Positions 44,957 to 57,800 of a stretch of DNA of 64,000 nt are shown here, one piece after another (position 1 is the first letter of the stretch; every line of letters starts with the position of its first letter). The notes under the pieces are model-generated. The model had not been told where the DNA came from. It was given only the letters and a program-made list of their open reading frames with translations, and ran no database searches. The DNA is taken from the NCBI GenBank assembly GCA_025766275.1, contig JAFKAC010000007.1, positions 1 through 64,000 of the forward strand, given 5' to 3'. The position numbers and the translations under genes are program-made. This stretch comes from Lactarius indigo. Lineage: Eukaryota > Basidiomycota > Agaricomycetes > Russulales > Russulaceae.

Positions 44957-46045
44957 ATGCCCTTCCCCCAGTTACTCCTGCCTCACCTGGCCCGGCCACC
45001 TCTTAAGAAGCTGCGATTTTTCACGGACACGGCAGTGGCTCCGTATGGACCGTGCCTCAGTCTGGTCAAGTCCCACCAATGCATTTGCCTTGGACGACGT
45101 TTTAATTCCACTGCCATTCACCCACACCGTAAGAAACCGATTGGTAAATCTACCCGGTTCTGTGCTATTTCTGATCATAAGTGGGTTCTCCGCACTGGTG
45201 AGTCCAATCCTGCCTCGGGCGCAGCTCCATTCACACTACGTGAACAGGCCGCATTGTAGACACGCTTCTAACAACACTTCCTAACTTCTTCATCGACGGG
45301 CTTACCTCGCAAATCATAGATCCTCCATCCTTATTTCCTCTGGCCAGTCTCACCGGGACAAACGTGAATGCAGACCGAATTGACTGTACGAACCAAGCTC
45401 AGGAAATTCCCATATACAGTCCTTCCATCTGCCTCGAATATGCACACCCAACAGCCCTTCTGACTCCGCTACCACAGAATTTCCATGTTAAAGGTCTATC
45501 TACCTTCTCTACACCACGACGACTAGCTGAACATGGTGCAGGCTTACCTCTGTATCTTGCATCCGCAATGTTTGTACAGCACACACTCAATTCAATATAC
45601 ACCGATCTTGGCATTGAGTTATGCATGGTCAAACGCCGGTCGCCACCCCATATACCATTACAGTCGCACCCTCGCGAGCTCTGTGTATCTATCGGGCTCA
45701 TTGTGTCTGGACAAGCGCGCCTCACCGGTCAGCCAGCCGAGTGGCGGATGTACGTACCCGACCCTGATATATATCGCACTATGCTCAGATCCAATTGTTG
45801 TAGTTACTCAACATACTCTTTTGAACCAATTCAAGCTCTCATCAGTCATCACAGGATCGATTTCAATCCTTCCCGAGCCCCAAAACGGTGTTTCCCTCGA
45901 TCTCTTACGAAGAGCACTAGACGCTACTAGTACCGGCATGGTTGGACAGTGCACACTACTTCCAGGACCCGGAAGATAACTGGAGGGTACCTAATCTCAT
46001 GAAGTTTACTACTTCCAAGTTATCGATTTGTGTCCAACTACCCGC
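44957..46045 (+). pseudogene. unrecognised gene, frameshifted
   Basis: Coding-like sequence on the plus strand without a family I can name. The N-terminal part, from the ATG at 44957, is basic and might be a mitochondrial presequence. The main conserved-looking part is 45244-45850 in one frame (RIVDTLLTTLPNFFIDGL at 45250; LEYAHPTALLTPLPQNFHVK; a block with EWRMYVPDPDIYRTML near 45750). Beyond 45860 good coding continues first in a second frame (NGVSLDLLRRALDAT) and then in a third (HYFQDPEDNWRVPNL), ending with TAA near 46050. At least two indels therefore break it. It is either a recent pseudogene or an assembly with indel errors. Confidence 0.5.
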
Positions 46046-46225
46046 CAAATTGTAAAAAATACGGTGTAAGCCTTATAACGATTCAAAATGATTCGAACAG
46101 ACACGCTAAGCGACAACCAGCACGCCAGCGCCGTAAGTACATGAACAAAGGACTTAACAAGACCCAGTCGTGAAGAAAGTAATTAATGGGTATAACTCGA
46201 CGCCGGTGGCTATCTGGGTCACAAG

Positions 46226-46899
46226 CTAATCACACCAAGGGAGATCATCGTCATCACCATCATGATGGTCAGGACTTTCCGTGTGATGGGGCTTTGCTGG
46301 TGTGGCTGTCGCAGGTATACCAGTAGCTGGGGGTGAACCCTCGGGAGGGGGGGACACAGCGACTGCCCCAGCGACGCAAAGCACCTATAGGGCATGAGGA
46401 TCCGAATAAATCCAGACTCATTGGGTACACATACCTCGCCAATGTACATGTTGGAGCAATCCGCATTCAATTGGGGGTTGTTGTGAGAGAGGACGGTTAC
46501 GTTGATATTGTAGGCAGAGGACACAATGTTGCAGTCGTCATTAGACTTGACCACGTATGTAGTCGTGCAGTCCTTGTCAGAATGCCCCAAGCACAGATTT
46601 TGCCCTGGACGGAGGTTCGAACAATCCCGGTTAATCTCTGGGTTTACGACCGCAAGTTGATAACTACGAATAGGTTAGGAGTGGCCGGAATGGGTGGACG
46701 ACTCTCACGTGGACACATTATTGGCAGCTGATATTGAGTCACAAATATCGCCGACCCGAACAGTGTATGAGCGCGTGCACGACGTGGCAAGAGCTGTTGT
46801 CATCATTAGTGAAGAGAAGAGCTCAAGAATCAAGACAACCACCTACCGGGTACAAACACCGAAGATAAGGCGACTGCAGCGAAGGAAAAAAACGAGCAT
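46226..46899 (-). CDS. secreted protein with two LysM domains
   Basis: Four exons on the minus strand: 46899-46860, 46793-46709, 46663-46435 and 46384-46226, with GT-AG introns of 66, 45 and 50 nt. The frame closes at 170 residues. Residues 1-19 form a short hydrophobic signal peptide. LysM 1 runs from SYTVRVGDICDSI to PGQNLCLG, and LysM 2 from TYVVKSNDDCNIV to IGEVLCV. A Pro/Thr-rich tail then ends in an Asp-rich stretch and WCD. LysM domains bind chitin or related glycans; in fungi small two-LysM secreted proteins often mask chitin or act at the cell surface. An effector role is inference. The first exon is short, so the exact start is less sure than the rest. Confidence 0.82.
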
Positions 46900-47289
46900 T
46901 CTTGCGAGTACAGGGTTGTAAAGAATGACAAAATAACAAGAGAGTGATCAAAAGAGTGGTAGGGTTCGCCTTGAATGCGTCTGACGTGCGGGGGACTCGG
47001 ACTGGTGGGTGAAAAAGAGAGACAATGAGAGTGTTCGTTTCGCTCGAGTGGTTAAATACCCCTGATCGTTCTGTCCACGTGTGTATGCTACTGTATTGCG
47101 ACGTCTTGGCCCTGGCCTTGGCCGTCGTCTTGACAACGTTATTTTGGGTGGTGCCCGTCAAGTCCAAGTCAACACGACAAGCAACACAGGTGTACTGTAA
47201 CTGGGTTTATGCCAGGCACCTACGTGGGTGTAAGGTGCCAAAAAATCAATCGTTTTTGCATAACGAAGCATACAGCAATACGTTCTGCC
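46900..47289. promoter_or_regulatory. 390 bp upstream of the LysM gene
   Basis: Lies between the end of the CSC1-type gene (47290) and the LysM start. On the minus strand a TATA-like GGTATTTAAC lies at 47060-47051, about 150 bp before the ATG. Plus-strand open frames here are not supported by any domain. Confidence 0.35.
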
Positions 47290-50200
47290 TCATGAACTAG
47301 TGGGAAATGCTCCAGGCACCGACTGCCACCGCCGCTCAGGGTGATGGAAATAGGTTCCATATCGTGTCTTCGTTGACCCACTGACGTTCTGCGTATCTGG
47401 AGTTCCAACCACCTCCTGGCCACCTCCGGGAATAGCCGAATCGGACAACACCTGAGGGCGCCGCGGACTATTACCCGCAATACCGGCATCATCTTCTGAA
47501 TCGCTGTCCAAGCCTTCCGGCCAGACCCCATCATCCGGTAATATTATCACACCTGAATCAAAGTCATAGCTTAACCTGTGATTGATGGCGCGGTGCGTCT
47601 GGGAGGAGCTCGATGAACCAGCTATTTGCTCCTGCCACGGGTTGTTGGTCACCTCGCCGTTTAGTTCCTCCGGACTGAGGGTTGCGCTCCGTACGTTATC
47701 TTGCTTGGCAACCGTCTTCGGAGCGCTTCCGGTTGGGAGTGTACCGTCACCCACTCGATGAACGCTATACCGTTTACGTAATGTCAGAACAACCGCTTGG
47801 CCGATCTTCTGACGAGTATGGCTTGCATTGTGAGTATTGACCAATGTTTCACCCTTTTTCAGGGGGAGCCATGGTTGGGGGAGTAAACCGGTCAACGCTG
47901 GGTGTCCGTAGCGCTTTTTCCCGGTACTGGTGACTCATTAGTAACCATTGGCAACCGGTGAGCGTGAGTTTCACGTACTTCAGCACGCCGTTGTACCAGT
48001 TTGCCATTGGCGGCTGTGACTGAAAAGACCGTTTATCAACGGGCATTAGGCCAGGAGCGAATAAAACCCACGTAATCCGTGTGATCATCCTCCGGTGCAA
48101 CATATAATATCTCATCGTTTTGAGCGTATCGACGCCTATTAAGGTTGCTAGATTGCAATCAGCGACGGAAACGGTTACATGGAAATCATAAGCACCTTTG
48201 CGACCAAGATACTGGGTGACCTGTTCGCAAGCGTACAACCTCTTCTGTCTCTTCTCCACGCTGTACTTCAAATACTGCGCTCAAGTTGACAAATTTTGTG
48301 AGACCGTGGAATGAGTTGCTGATGTAGACCGACCAAGCCACAGTGAACACAAAGAGAGGGGCGACAAGGGACGAGAGTACAAAAGATCTCTTCAAAACAA
48401 AATTTCCTGACATGAAGATGAGGAAGATGAGGACGCCCCAAATAAGGCGTGTGAAGGTGATTGGCCAAGCTTGCCCTTGAGACTCGTACGGTTTGTAGAA
48501 TACTGTACCATTGTAAATATAATAACCTTCAAAGTAAACACTTACTCACCGAAAAGAAGCTTGTATTTGTACACGAGATACGCAACACCAAAGTATATGG
48601 CGCCAAAAATAAGGATGAGCGGTTGGGCGATGCTATACAAGAGGGTAATCACGAATATCAAGATAGCCTGAGGATACACGGTGCCATAATTGATCACAGG
48701 AGGCGCGTTCAGTTCAGCAAAATCTGATGGGAGGCTTAAGTGACTGAAGCACAGACATTACAATACAATAATTACCTCGCGGGGTGCGGGTTACCAGCAT
48801 ACGATAAAAAACTCGGGGGATAATGACGCCCAAATTCAGAAGTTGCAATGGCATGATACCAAGCCCTAGAGCGTTTCAGTTTGGCATCGTTGTGGATAAG
48901 AGCATCCAAGTCCTTCACCTTGTAGGATGACATAAGAGAGGAAGAAATGCCTAATTGTACGTGAGCGCTGGTAGTTCTAACGTCCTCTGACAAAACACTA
49001 ACCTTGCGCTACCTATTTGGAGAGCTTGAGCAAGCTTTTCCGGAATTTTTGCTGGTGAATTGGCTAGGTCCCGCACAAGTTGCCAGTAGGTGCTTGCCAG
49101 TAGGAAGATGAATACGACATTGACTAGCAGGAACAGAAAGTATCTATAGATCATTAGCCCAACTTGATCACCATAAGCAAAACAGACGAACAGACTTCTT
49201 CATGAGTGAGTACTCGACCAAACTCCGAGCGCGGAATCCTTGTACATAGGTGAGGGCTGTACCGCATTAACTCTTGAACCATATAACAAGAGGGAACTCG
49301 GACCTTCTAGCACAAACGGCAAGAGTGCATTGAGCGTGATCATTGCTACGGATGGCAGAGAGTTCTGTACAATGGCACGAATCTTCTCGTTACTGTCGAT
49401 GAGGTGACCTAACCAAGGCATAGTCTTCTTGATCTCTTTATAACTGAGTAAGCCCGCAAGACCAGTGATTGGGATGACCCAGAAAAAGAAGAGAAGGGCG
49501 AGAGAACCAAGGACTATGGCTTCACGTATACGGAGTGCCCTAGTTGAATAGTCCATGTTCGCCCATACAATGTCACGAGGCTCTGGTGCAAGGCAAGTCT
49601 CTAGTTGAAACGGGGCGGATGTATGAACTGCTTGAGCAGCGATTTGCTACAGGTATCGTTAGTCACGACACACAGGAGTAAAAAAAAGTTACGAACCGCA
49701 CTAGACATCTTTTCGAATGTAACAAACGCCACATCCGTGGGCTTAAATTTTCCCACGCGACGATAGCGCTTGACAGCGTCGTCCGCGTCCAAAAACTTCT
49801 TTTCAAGGAATTGGATGGCATCCACGGGACGAGAAAAACAACTCGTGCGAAGTGTTGGCCGTTTGTGATGCGGGATAACAAGGCGATGGGAAGCCTGAGC
49901 TTCTGCTGTCGCAAGGTCCCCCTCCCCGACTGTTGCGTGGTCGGAAGGGTCATACGATTCTACTGTGCTTGGATTGCCGACGTATTGAACCCAAGCGTCC
50001 TCCAACCTGAGCAGTGCACGCGTCCGAGTGTCAATAAGACGTTCCAGAGAACCGAGTTCACGACAGATGTTAACACTCTCTACACTCAATTTCATGTTCT
50101 CAAAGTGTTCGGCAAGCGCCCTTTCTGAACGCAGGTGAGACGGCAGCCCAGATACCATGACTGTGCGCGCAGCAATAGAATGCACGAGCTCAAGTGAGAA

Positions 50201-51020
50201 AAGTTGTCTTGCCTTGATGAATCGTTTATAGTTCAGGAAGATGAAGCGCAAGGAAAGCAGGGTGAACAGATATGTGAACACGAGGTGAAGCGAGAGATAT
50301 GAGTTGGCATCCGATACCAAGTCAAACCAGTCTGTTCCTTTGCGCAGAGACTTGTGTTGAGTTTGGACTGTGTGCCAGTCTGGGTCGTCGTCATCTTCGT
50401 CCCCAATGCCGATGTTGTTCTTCGATCCGGTTATTGAGAATACTCCAGGACAGAAATGCGCGCACCTTGAGATTTACGGGCATCAAATAGATACAGCAAA
50501 CACAGAACACAGAGAGAATAGGTAAAATGACATCTTGAAGAAGTTTAAGAGCTAGCCGAACGAGTGTAAGACTTAGCCCATCCAACCTGAAAAAGGCGAC
50601 ATACCACGGCAGCGTCAAGGCCGACTATCTGAAGCACGGAGTACTCCGACGTCCTCAGAGTGGGAAGAATCCATCCAAAGAATGCGCCGTGGGCATGCGC
50701 TTCGTGGGGCGAAAAGCCTGTGGGGATAACGTGGTGATCGGTTGTTCAGTGATAGTCAGAGGTTCGTACCCTTGAGCTTCGTTCTAGGCGCAAAGAGGAG
50801 AGGCCACCTTGTCCGACAGTACGAGAAGATGAGAAAGGCGGTCACTCCAATGGACGAAGAAAGCATTATTTGCGTTGATAACCATGGCCCTTGATACTTT
50901 ACTGAGGAATGAATGAGATAACGAAGTAAGACCAACGGAAGGGAGGAACATACTGGTGGGAGGAGAACCAGGCGGCGGCCCCCCCGGTTCATCGAACGAG
51001 GTATGAACGTAGGTAGCCAT
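47290..51020 (-). CDS. CSC1/OSCA-type stress-gated cation channel (DUF221 family)
   Basis: A multi-exon gene on the minus strand. It starts MATYVHTSFDEPGG at 51020; the first exons are 51020-50954 and 50901-50770. N-terminal transmembrane segments follow (VTAFLIFSYCRTRWPLLF; TLVRLALKLLQDVILPIL; HLVFTYLFTLLSLRFIFL). The cytosolic PHM7-type domain is at about 50170-49690 (TVMVSGLPSHLRSE; KPTDVAFVTFEKM). The seven-helix domain follows (IVLGSLALLFFFWVIPITG; ALGIMPLQLLNLGVIIPR; NAPPVINYGTVYPQAILIFV; LIWGVLIFLIFMSGNFVLK). The C-terminal tail (QPPMANWYNGVL, LPQPWLPLKKGETLVN) ends at 47290. The family includes yeast Csc1 and Phm7 and animal TMEM63, cation channels gated by osmotic or mechanical stress, in plasma or internal membranes. 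About ten introns; some junctions are approximate. Confidence 0.88.
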
Positions 51021-52397
51021 GGACAGCGTTGTGTCCAAGAGGTGTCCTTGAGTCAGGAGTACAATGAACCTGCTGTCTGCCAATGCGGTCTGCGATCGGG
51101 CCGCCGAAGACTTGGCCGAGGAACAGCCGGGTCAGGGGACTCCCCGGCCCGGCTCTGAACACATTTGTTGACGATGGTACGTATGCTATGCCCACATATT
51201 TTTCCTACTATTGTGATTTTCAGCGAATCCCTAGAATGTAGAACTACTGAGCGATGCAGCAGCGCCTCGATACGGTATGAATCTGACGAGGAAGATCAGC
51301 TGAACCCACTTCTCAATAGACCTATACAGACACCAACCTGTGTCTCCATCCAGGGTTATCCGTCTTCTGACCAACCTCCCGAAGTTGTCATCATCGCGTC
51401 CGGTGAGGCAGGGAAAGTTTGGGCCCAGGGAGCGCATCTCGGCGAGCAGCGGGCAACGGTCATTGTGGATGATCTTGCAGTAATTCGTGTTCTTCTCATG
51501 ACTACCTACTAGCCCCGTTGATACAACGTATAAGGTTGGTTGCATTTTCTTACCCTCCTGGTCAGACGCAGCGGTTATAGTATCCGAAACTTCCACAAGT
51601 CTATCCACTTGGGAAATGTATACCTATGCGGAGGGTATCATCAGTTTCTTCAACCCCAAACGGTGAATAGCACTACTTGTCTGCTCTAATCCAATCTGAC
51701 GTACGGTTAAGGCTTTTGCTTCTGGACGTATATTCGGTTCCCTTATATGTTAACCAGGCACCACTTGAGGCTTATCGTGCCCCCGTGCGCTACCTGCGGA
51801 CGCGCAGCGGGGAGACCTCTGTACGTAGCTGGTCATTTGTGTCAACGTTACTGATTTCGTCCCCCATTAGGCCCCTTTTCTTGTCCCATTTTCGTCACCT
51901 AATCTCATACAAGCGACCTGCGCAACTTTTGCATCTATCGCAGCTCTCCCGGCATCGCAAATGGAGGCAATCGTGCTTCTCTTGCCTTCTCCATATATCT
52001 CTATTCCTCGGGGACATAACCTCCCACCGTCTCCACCCCCCTCCGCTGATAAAATGGTTCCATCTGGTCGGAAAGTATTCTGCAAGAGATCCACATTTGT
52101 CTTGCGGAGCTCTCTGGAATGCGAGCACATCAGCCTTGGGAGAGCACAGGTCGTGTAGTGCTACCAAAGCAGTCGGGGATCAAACGCCGCGGTGATATTG
52201 GTGACGGTGGGATGTACATGTAAACCATTATTACCAGTGTTCGCCCATATATAAATTGTACGGTATGAGTAGCTACTCAAAATTTTATCGTTGGCCCTAA
52301 CGGGGAAGCGGCTCGTCTCGGCCGACACTGCCCAATTGTGGCAACTGCTGCTGGTCCGCTGGGGTGGGTAGCACCATCAAACAATCTTTATATTTTG
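51021..52397. other. 1.4 kb between the CSC1-type gene and the myosin light chain gene
   Basis: No gene can be supported. Open frames on both strands (plus 51165-51512 and 51677-52195; minus 51231-51608 and 51867-52130) lack recognisable domains. One minus-strand stretch near 51090 reads LFLGQVFGGPIADRIGR, which resembles a major facilitator signature, and VDRLVEVSDTITAASDQEG near 51600 looks coding. A decayed gene is possible. Confidence 0.3.
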
Positions 52398-53085
52398 AAC
52401 GACCATGGTAGGTACCCACGAAGTCTGTGTCTGAGCTATCACTTATACTTTTCTGCAAGAGTGACAATGCAGGTTGTGTTCCTTCCATGCTGTCCTCACC
52501 GATGTTCATATTTGGCAGAGTACAAGGAGGCTTTTGCCCTCTTCGACAAGAAAGGTACTGGTGCCGTACCCCGCGAAACTCTCGGTGATCTTTTGCGCGC
52601 GCTGGGGCAAAATCCTACTCAGGCAGAAGTCGCTGATATCGTAGCGAACGCTCCACGGGATGGTGAGCCTCGGGAGTCCCAGCTGCTGGCCCAACATTGA
52701 CGTTCTACTCCCGCAGTCGATTATAAAACATTTTTGACGATTTTGAACCGGCCAGACGGCTTCAAACCCGCGGGTACTCCTGGTACTTCTCTGCTAAAGG
52801 AACGATAGATACTCTTACTAAACGCCTTGTCCCAGAGGAGTTCGTTCGTGGGTTTCAGGTCTTTGACAAGGAGGGCAATGGCTTCATCGGCGCAGGCGAG
52901 TTGCGATACGTGCTAACCCAGCTTGGGGAGAAGATGACCGATGAGGAAGTGGACGAGCTGCTCAAGGGTGTGCAGATTGGCGCGTAAGTGTCTTTCCTTC
53001 CTCATCTCTTTGATACAAATAACCTTGTAACAGCGATGGGAACGTGAATTATGAATCATTTGTACGTACGATTTTGAGCCAGTGA
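52398..53085 (+). CDS. cdc4: Cdc4-like myosin essential light chain (calmodulin fold)
   Basis: Exons: a very short or uncertain first exon near 52400, then 52521-52662, 52717-52782, 52836-52983 and 53034-53085, joined in frame by GT-AG introns of about 50 nt. The protein has EF-hand-type repeats: [14 protein letters not shown] with [50 protein letters not shown] with [18 protein letters not shown]; and [10 protein letters not shown]. It ends ILSQ. This matches fission yeast Cdc4, the essential light chain of class II and V myosins, needed for the cytokinetic ring. The first half-site loops lack several calcium ligands, as in that family. The start is unresolved: an ATG at 52403 lies just before a GTAGGT donor. 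Confidence 0.85.
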
Positions 53086-53219
53086 TTAGTGACTTGCACT
53101 GCTGGGTCCTCCACCTAGCGAGGTCACATAATGCCACGAATATCTGTAATGCATGATATGTAGCCTATACACCATGCATACCACTTTCAACTAGTTGAAA
53201 AGTCAAAAGGCGAACAACA
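53086..53219. other. short convergent intergenic region
   Basis: 134 bp between the stop codons of the light chain gene and the UBX gene. It presumably holds both 3' ends. No distinct signal is seen. Confidence 0.4.
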
Positions 53220-54726
53220 TCACTCGCTCTTTTCTGTATCGTATCCGTCATCATGGTGGCCACTATTCTCCCCTCTCGTCTCCACAACGATTTGACCACC
53301 GTTACCCAGTCCTTCGATGTCCATCAAGCGAACAGCAGGTTGCCAAGGAATCTCTTGGCGGGGGTACGCAGTGAATAAAGAGAACCCCCACCAAGCCTCG
53401 GCAAGTTGCCCAGACGATTGTATAAGCTCCTGAAGGTTCTTCTCTGCCACAGAAGTGAGAGCCTTTGTGTCAGTGTGGGTAAGGTCGGTATGGGTGAGGT
53501 GTGCGTCAACATAACAGTAGAGGGAGGTCACAGTCGAACTCCGCACAGCCAACCGCACAAGGCGTTGACCATCCGGCAAGCGAATGGTCACCCGGATTTG
53601 GTCTACGTTCGACGGCGTGTCAGGCGGAATAAGTAGCTGTCGGAATTCCCGCCGCCAAAGATCTCGTGCATTGGCAATGCGAGCACGGGTTTCTTCTTCC
53701 GCGCGCTTGCGTTCCAATTCAGCTTTCTCGAGTTCCGCAGTCCGGCGCGCCTCTTCAATGCGGTGTGCCTCCTTCTCTTGGTCCCGACGTACGCTCTCGC
53801 GAAATGCAGCATCCTGTTCATCACGCAAGGCGCGCTCACGAGCGCGTTCTGTCGCGGCCGACCGGAGACCTTCTAGGAATGGCATGACGCGAGGAATTAG
53901 TTGAAGAGCAATTTGATCAGCCAACGAGCGTGCGCTTGTTGGGGCAGAAGCTGGGATTGAGGGTCCCTGATGCCGAGAAAGGATAGTAAGGGAAGGTGAT
54001 AATGATGTCCTTGAAGATGCTCCCATGAAGGAAGAAGCACGAGGGGGTTGGAGTGCGACAAATGCCACGAATGGGAAAGTGGTGGCTTGCAGCTTCTGCG
54101 CGGCTGTTACCCTGTATGAGATGTGAAGCACTTGTGGAAAAAAAACGCACCGCTCCAAGCTTCACGTTCACGGATATCACCACCCCAAACGATAAACTTG
54201 TGCTTATGGAAAAGTCCAATGAGAGTAGGGTCCGTCAAAGTATGTCTGCATCGCAATTGGGAAAGGGACGTGATGAAAAAAGTATGACAGCTTACCGCTT
54301 AAAATCTGGAACATCATCGTGCTCGTTGCTCACCAAGATGACACAACCAATGCGTATCTCCGACTGGCATAATCGTAAAATCTCGTCGTAGCTGCCTAAG
54401 GTGAAGTCCGGCAGCAATCTCGGCGAACCCGTGCCAATTCTGTTGCGAAGTTCGCTAGATTGGAGCTGCGAAGTGGAAGGGCCAGCACCAGCCACTGGAC
54501 TTGCACGACTCAAACAGTGGGCACCCGTCTCTTCTTCAAGGCTTCGGACCCAACGGTCTGAGACTGTGTAAGGGTCGGAGCGTGTTGAGGGTCTTGCAAT
54601 AAGAGGACGATAGAAATTTAGAGATGAAAATGGGACTCTCGGGATAGGGATACGCAGTGTGTGAAAAATAAAGCGGACTAAACTGGCCAAAATGTGGAAC
54701 GGGAAAGTGAGGATTGAGGACAACAT
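53220..54726 (-). CDS. UBX-domain protein of the FAF2/UBXD8 group
   Basis: Three exons: 54726-54296, 54245-54151 and 54103-53220, in frame (469 residues). Residues 1-25 form a hydrophobic hairpin-like segment (SILTFPFHILASLVRFIF). A UAS thioredoxin-like domain follows (residues about 85-205: RLCQSEIRIGCVILVSNE, LFHKHKFIVWGGDI, QATTFPFVAFVALQP). Next is a long Arg/Glu-rich coiled coil (about 240-310) and a C-terminal UBX domain (VDQIRVTIRLPDGQRLVRL). FAF2-type proteins sit in the ER or lipid-droplet membrane and recruit the Cdc48/p97 ATPase for degradation of ubiquitinated clients. The usual N-terminal UBA domain is not seen: the protein begins at the hairpin, 133 bp from the divergent DNA2 start. 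Confidence 0.85.
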
Positions 54727-54859
54727 ACCTCGCACTGTTTACGAATCCCGTGGCGTGGCCGAGTTATATGATTGTGTCAGCCAGCCACGCGATCCCGTGA
54801 CCTGGACGCGTTTATGCCATTGTACAGTACGCCAGTCCACCACTGGCCCACTTCAAGTT
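54727..54859. promoter_or_regulatory. shared promoter region of the UBX gene and DNA2
   Basis: Only 133 bp separate the two divergent start codons, so both promoters must lie here or inside transcribed sequence. No TATA box is evident. A GAG|GTATGT splice-donor-like site on the minus strand overlaps the UBX ATG and could mean an unseen 5' exon. Confidence 0.5.
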
Positions 54860-57800
54860 ATGCTCTCGAACTCTCCAGCGAAACCATCTACCACGGAGGA
54901 GCAAGCCTTCATGGCACAACTCCTCAAAGATTCTTCAGCTCCGGTGACACCCACCCGTCGCCAATCTACGCGCAAGGTCACGCTCACCCCAAAGAATCAA
55001 CTCTACTCGGCAGGAAAGATTGACCTCGAAAAGGAACTCACTGGTTGGGACTGGGAGGCCCTTTCTGACTATGTTCCAACTCCGGAAAAATCACATAGGA
55101 AAATGGTGCTAGCAGAAGACGAACACCAGAACACAGCACTCCAAGCTCACATTGCACCCGAGTACACCCCCGAACCCTGTACACGATGCTTGGTACAAAC
55201 AGTGGAAGTGTCCTGGAATAATGGTGTGCGAGAAAAGGTAAGAAAGCCGCTGTCTACATAACGAAAAGCCATTAAGACGACTTGACCAGCACATCCTCGC
55301 CACAACGGAGCCCGGGCTCGAACCTCGGTATGTAGTGCTGAAAGACGACTGGGTGTTTACCGACGTTCATGAGGGTGGGTATAGAACCTATTATTATCCC
55401 TTCCTCATTAAGACGCGAACGAACAGGTGACGTTCTGAACATCATCGGACCCTTTCAGATCCTTGCCAATGGCCAGAAATCTATTACTCTGACGACCCTT
55501 GATAACTTACTCATCCACCATCCTGACACGCTCCTTACACCATCTCTACTTGCTTCCGCGCCAAATTGCCAGCGTAAGCCCCTAGTTACCGCACTCGTTA
55601 GGGCCTTGAGCCCTCCAACGCCATCTCTCGTGTACGGCACTGTATTACACGAGGTCTTTCAAAGTTGTCTCCAAGAAGGTCGCTGGGATGCGCCATGGAT
55701 AGAGGCGCGTGTGGACTCTGCATTATCTGCATCTTTCGGAGATCTCGTGCGTGCTAGTGTTCCACTGTCAACCGCTAAGGATGAGATATTGCGCCGGGCT
55801 GTCGGAGTCGAGACGTTTGGGCGGCGGTACATCGGAGACCATCCCAAGGTACTTCCTTCAACATCGTGTTCATGGTGTGCTTACCCTTACTTTTCAAGCG
55901 TGAAGCTGTATTGTCCGACACTCGGGCGGCGCGTGGAGAAACGGCACTACTGGCAATTAGCTCGTTGCATGATGTTGAAGAAGATATATGGTCTCCAACT
56001 TACGGGCTCCGGGGGAAACTTGACGCCTCCGTGCAAGCCAACATTGACCGTAACCAAAAGCCATTATCCACGCACCCAGCTCCTTTCGAGATCAAGACCG
56101 GTCGTGCCGTTGCAGGCCTCGAACATCGCGCCCAAACCATGCTATATAGTCTTTTGATGCAAGACCGTTACGGTGAGCCCGTGGACCTGGGTTTACTGTA
56201 CTACACGCAAAGCGAGGAAGTGATATCTGTCCCCGCTACCCGACACGAATTACGGGCGCTCATTGGAGTGAGGAATATGATCGCCGAGTGGATGGCGCGT
56301 CGCTTCAGGGGATTCGGACATGCAGTGCTCAAGGATGAAGCACCTTTCTTACCACCAACGATAAATAGCGAGCAGTTATGCGGGCGTTGCTATGCTCTCG
56401 ACGCTTGTATGCTATATCGTCGGGTAAGTGCTCCTTTTACTTGGAAAGTATGAGACAACGGTGACGTAGACAGGCCGTAGAAAATGTCACCGACGAGACC
56501 TCGCAGATTGCGGACATTTATGCAGAGAAGACAGGACACCTCAGCCAATCGCACGCGGATTTCTTCAAAACATGGGAGCGACTCATTGCTCTTGAGGAGC
56601 GGGACATGATGCGCTTCAAGAAGGAACTGTGGGTCCTCGGTGCGGACGAGCGAGAAATGTTGGGTCGATGCTTCGCAGATATGATGTTGGACACATCTCC
56701 GGTCACAGAAGGACCTGTCAATGCAAGTGTCAATGCCGGAACGAGCAAGATCCATAGGTTCACGTATCGCTTCTGCAGACGCGTGGGAGTTGACGCAGAG
56801 AGTCTTCTTAATGGACACATGAACGTCGGTGATGCGGTCACAGTTTCTGTTCTCCCAGATCTATTTGCCCTTTGTCGAGGCTTCATTCTGGAGCTCGGTC
56901 CTCAGCACGTAGTCCTCGGTGTTGATCACGTGCTCGATGTCGCGGTAATTCGTCAACGTCTCCGCCAGCGGTCACGGTCAGACGCCAAAAAGTCTACCAT
57001 ACAAATATCTTTTCGCATCGACAAGGATGAGTTCTCCGCTGGCATGGGCCGGCTACGCGAAAATCTTGCGTCTTTATTCTACGTTGGCGGAGACGGAACA
57101 CGTTTACGTCTCGTCGTTGACCTCGCTCCGCCGATTTTCGACTCTGTGAGCGAGCTGCTGGGGGCGGTACAAGCATCGCCGTGCTGCCAAGCCTTGGCGC
57201 GGTCGCTGAATGCACACCAAATGCTTGCTGTCGAGAAAGTGCTCTGCTCTCGTGATTACACATTGATCCTAGGAATGCCTGGTACAGGAAAGACGACAGT
57301 TGTGGCGCACCTCATCCAAATGTTGGTTGAGATGGGTAAGACTGTGTTGCTCTCGGCGTATACGCACTCCGCTGTGGACACAATCCTTGCAAAGCTCAAA
57401 GATGCAAAATTTGGGATATTGCGGCTTGGAAACATTGATAAGGTAGGTTTATTCCTTTATTATAGTCAGTGTGGATAATGACTGCCACAGATCCACCCCA
57501 GTTCGAGACCCTACCATCTCTCTGCGCGAAGGCAACCCACGACAATCGAGGAATTTGAACGTCAATTCATGACTCCACGAGTGGTCGTAACTACCGCGCT
57601 TTCCATCGACCAGTGCGTCTGGAGCCATTCCGAATCCCCTACTACTACTAATAGGCTGTAGCGAGCTATTTTCACGCCGGGAATTCGATTACTGCATTGT
57701 AGATGAAGCTTCCCAAATCACTCTGCCGACATGCCTTGGCCCCTTACGTTTCGCCCATAAGTTCGTACTTGTAGGCGATCATTACCAGCTTCCCCCGTTG

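Noticed and set aside
50989..51195. A sugar-transporter fragment with a GPIADRIGR-type motif on the minus strand
   Set aside because: A single short motif, overlapping the CSC1-type gene start in another frame; no transmembrane context.
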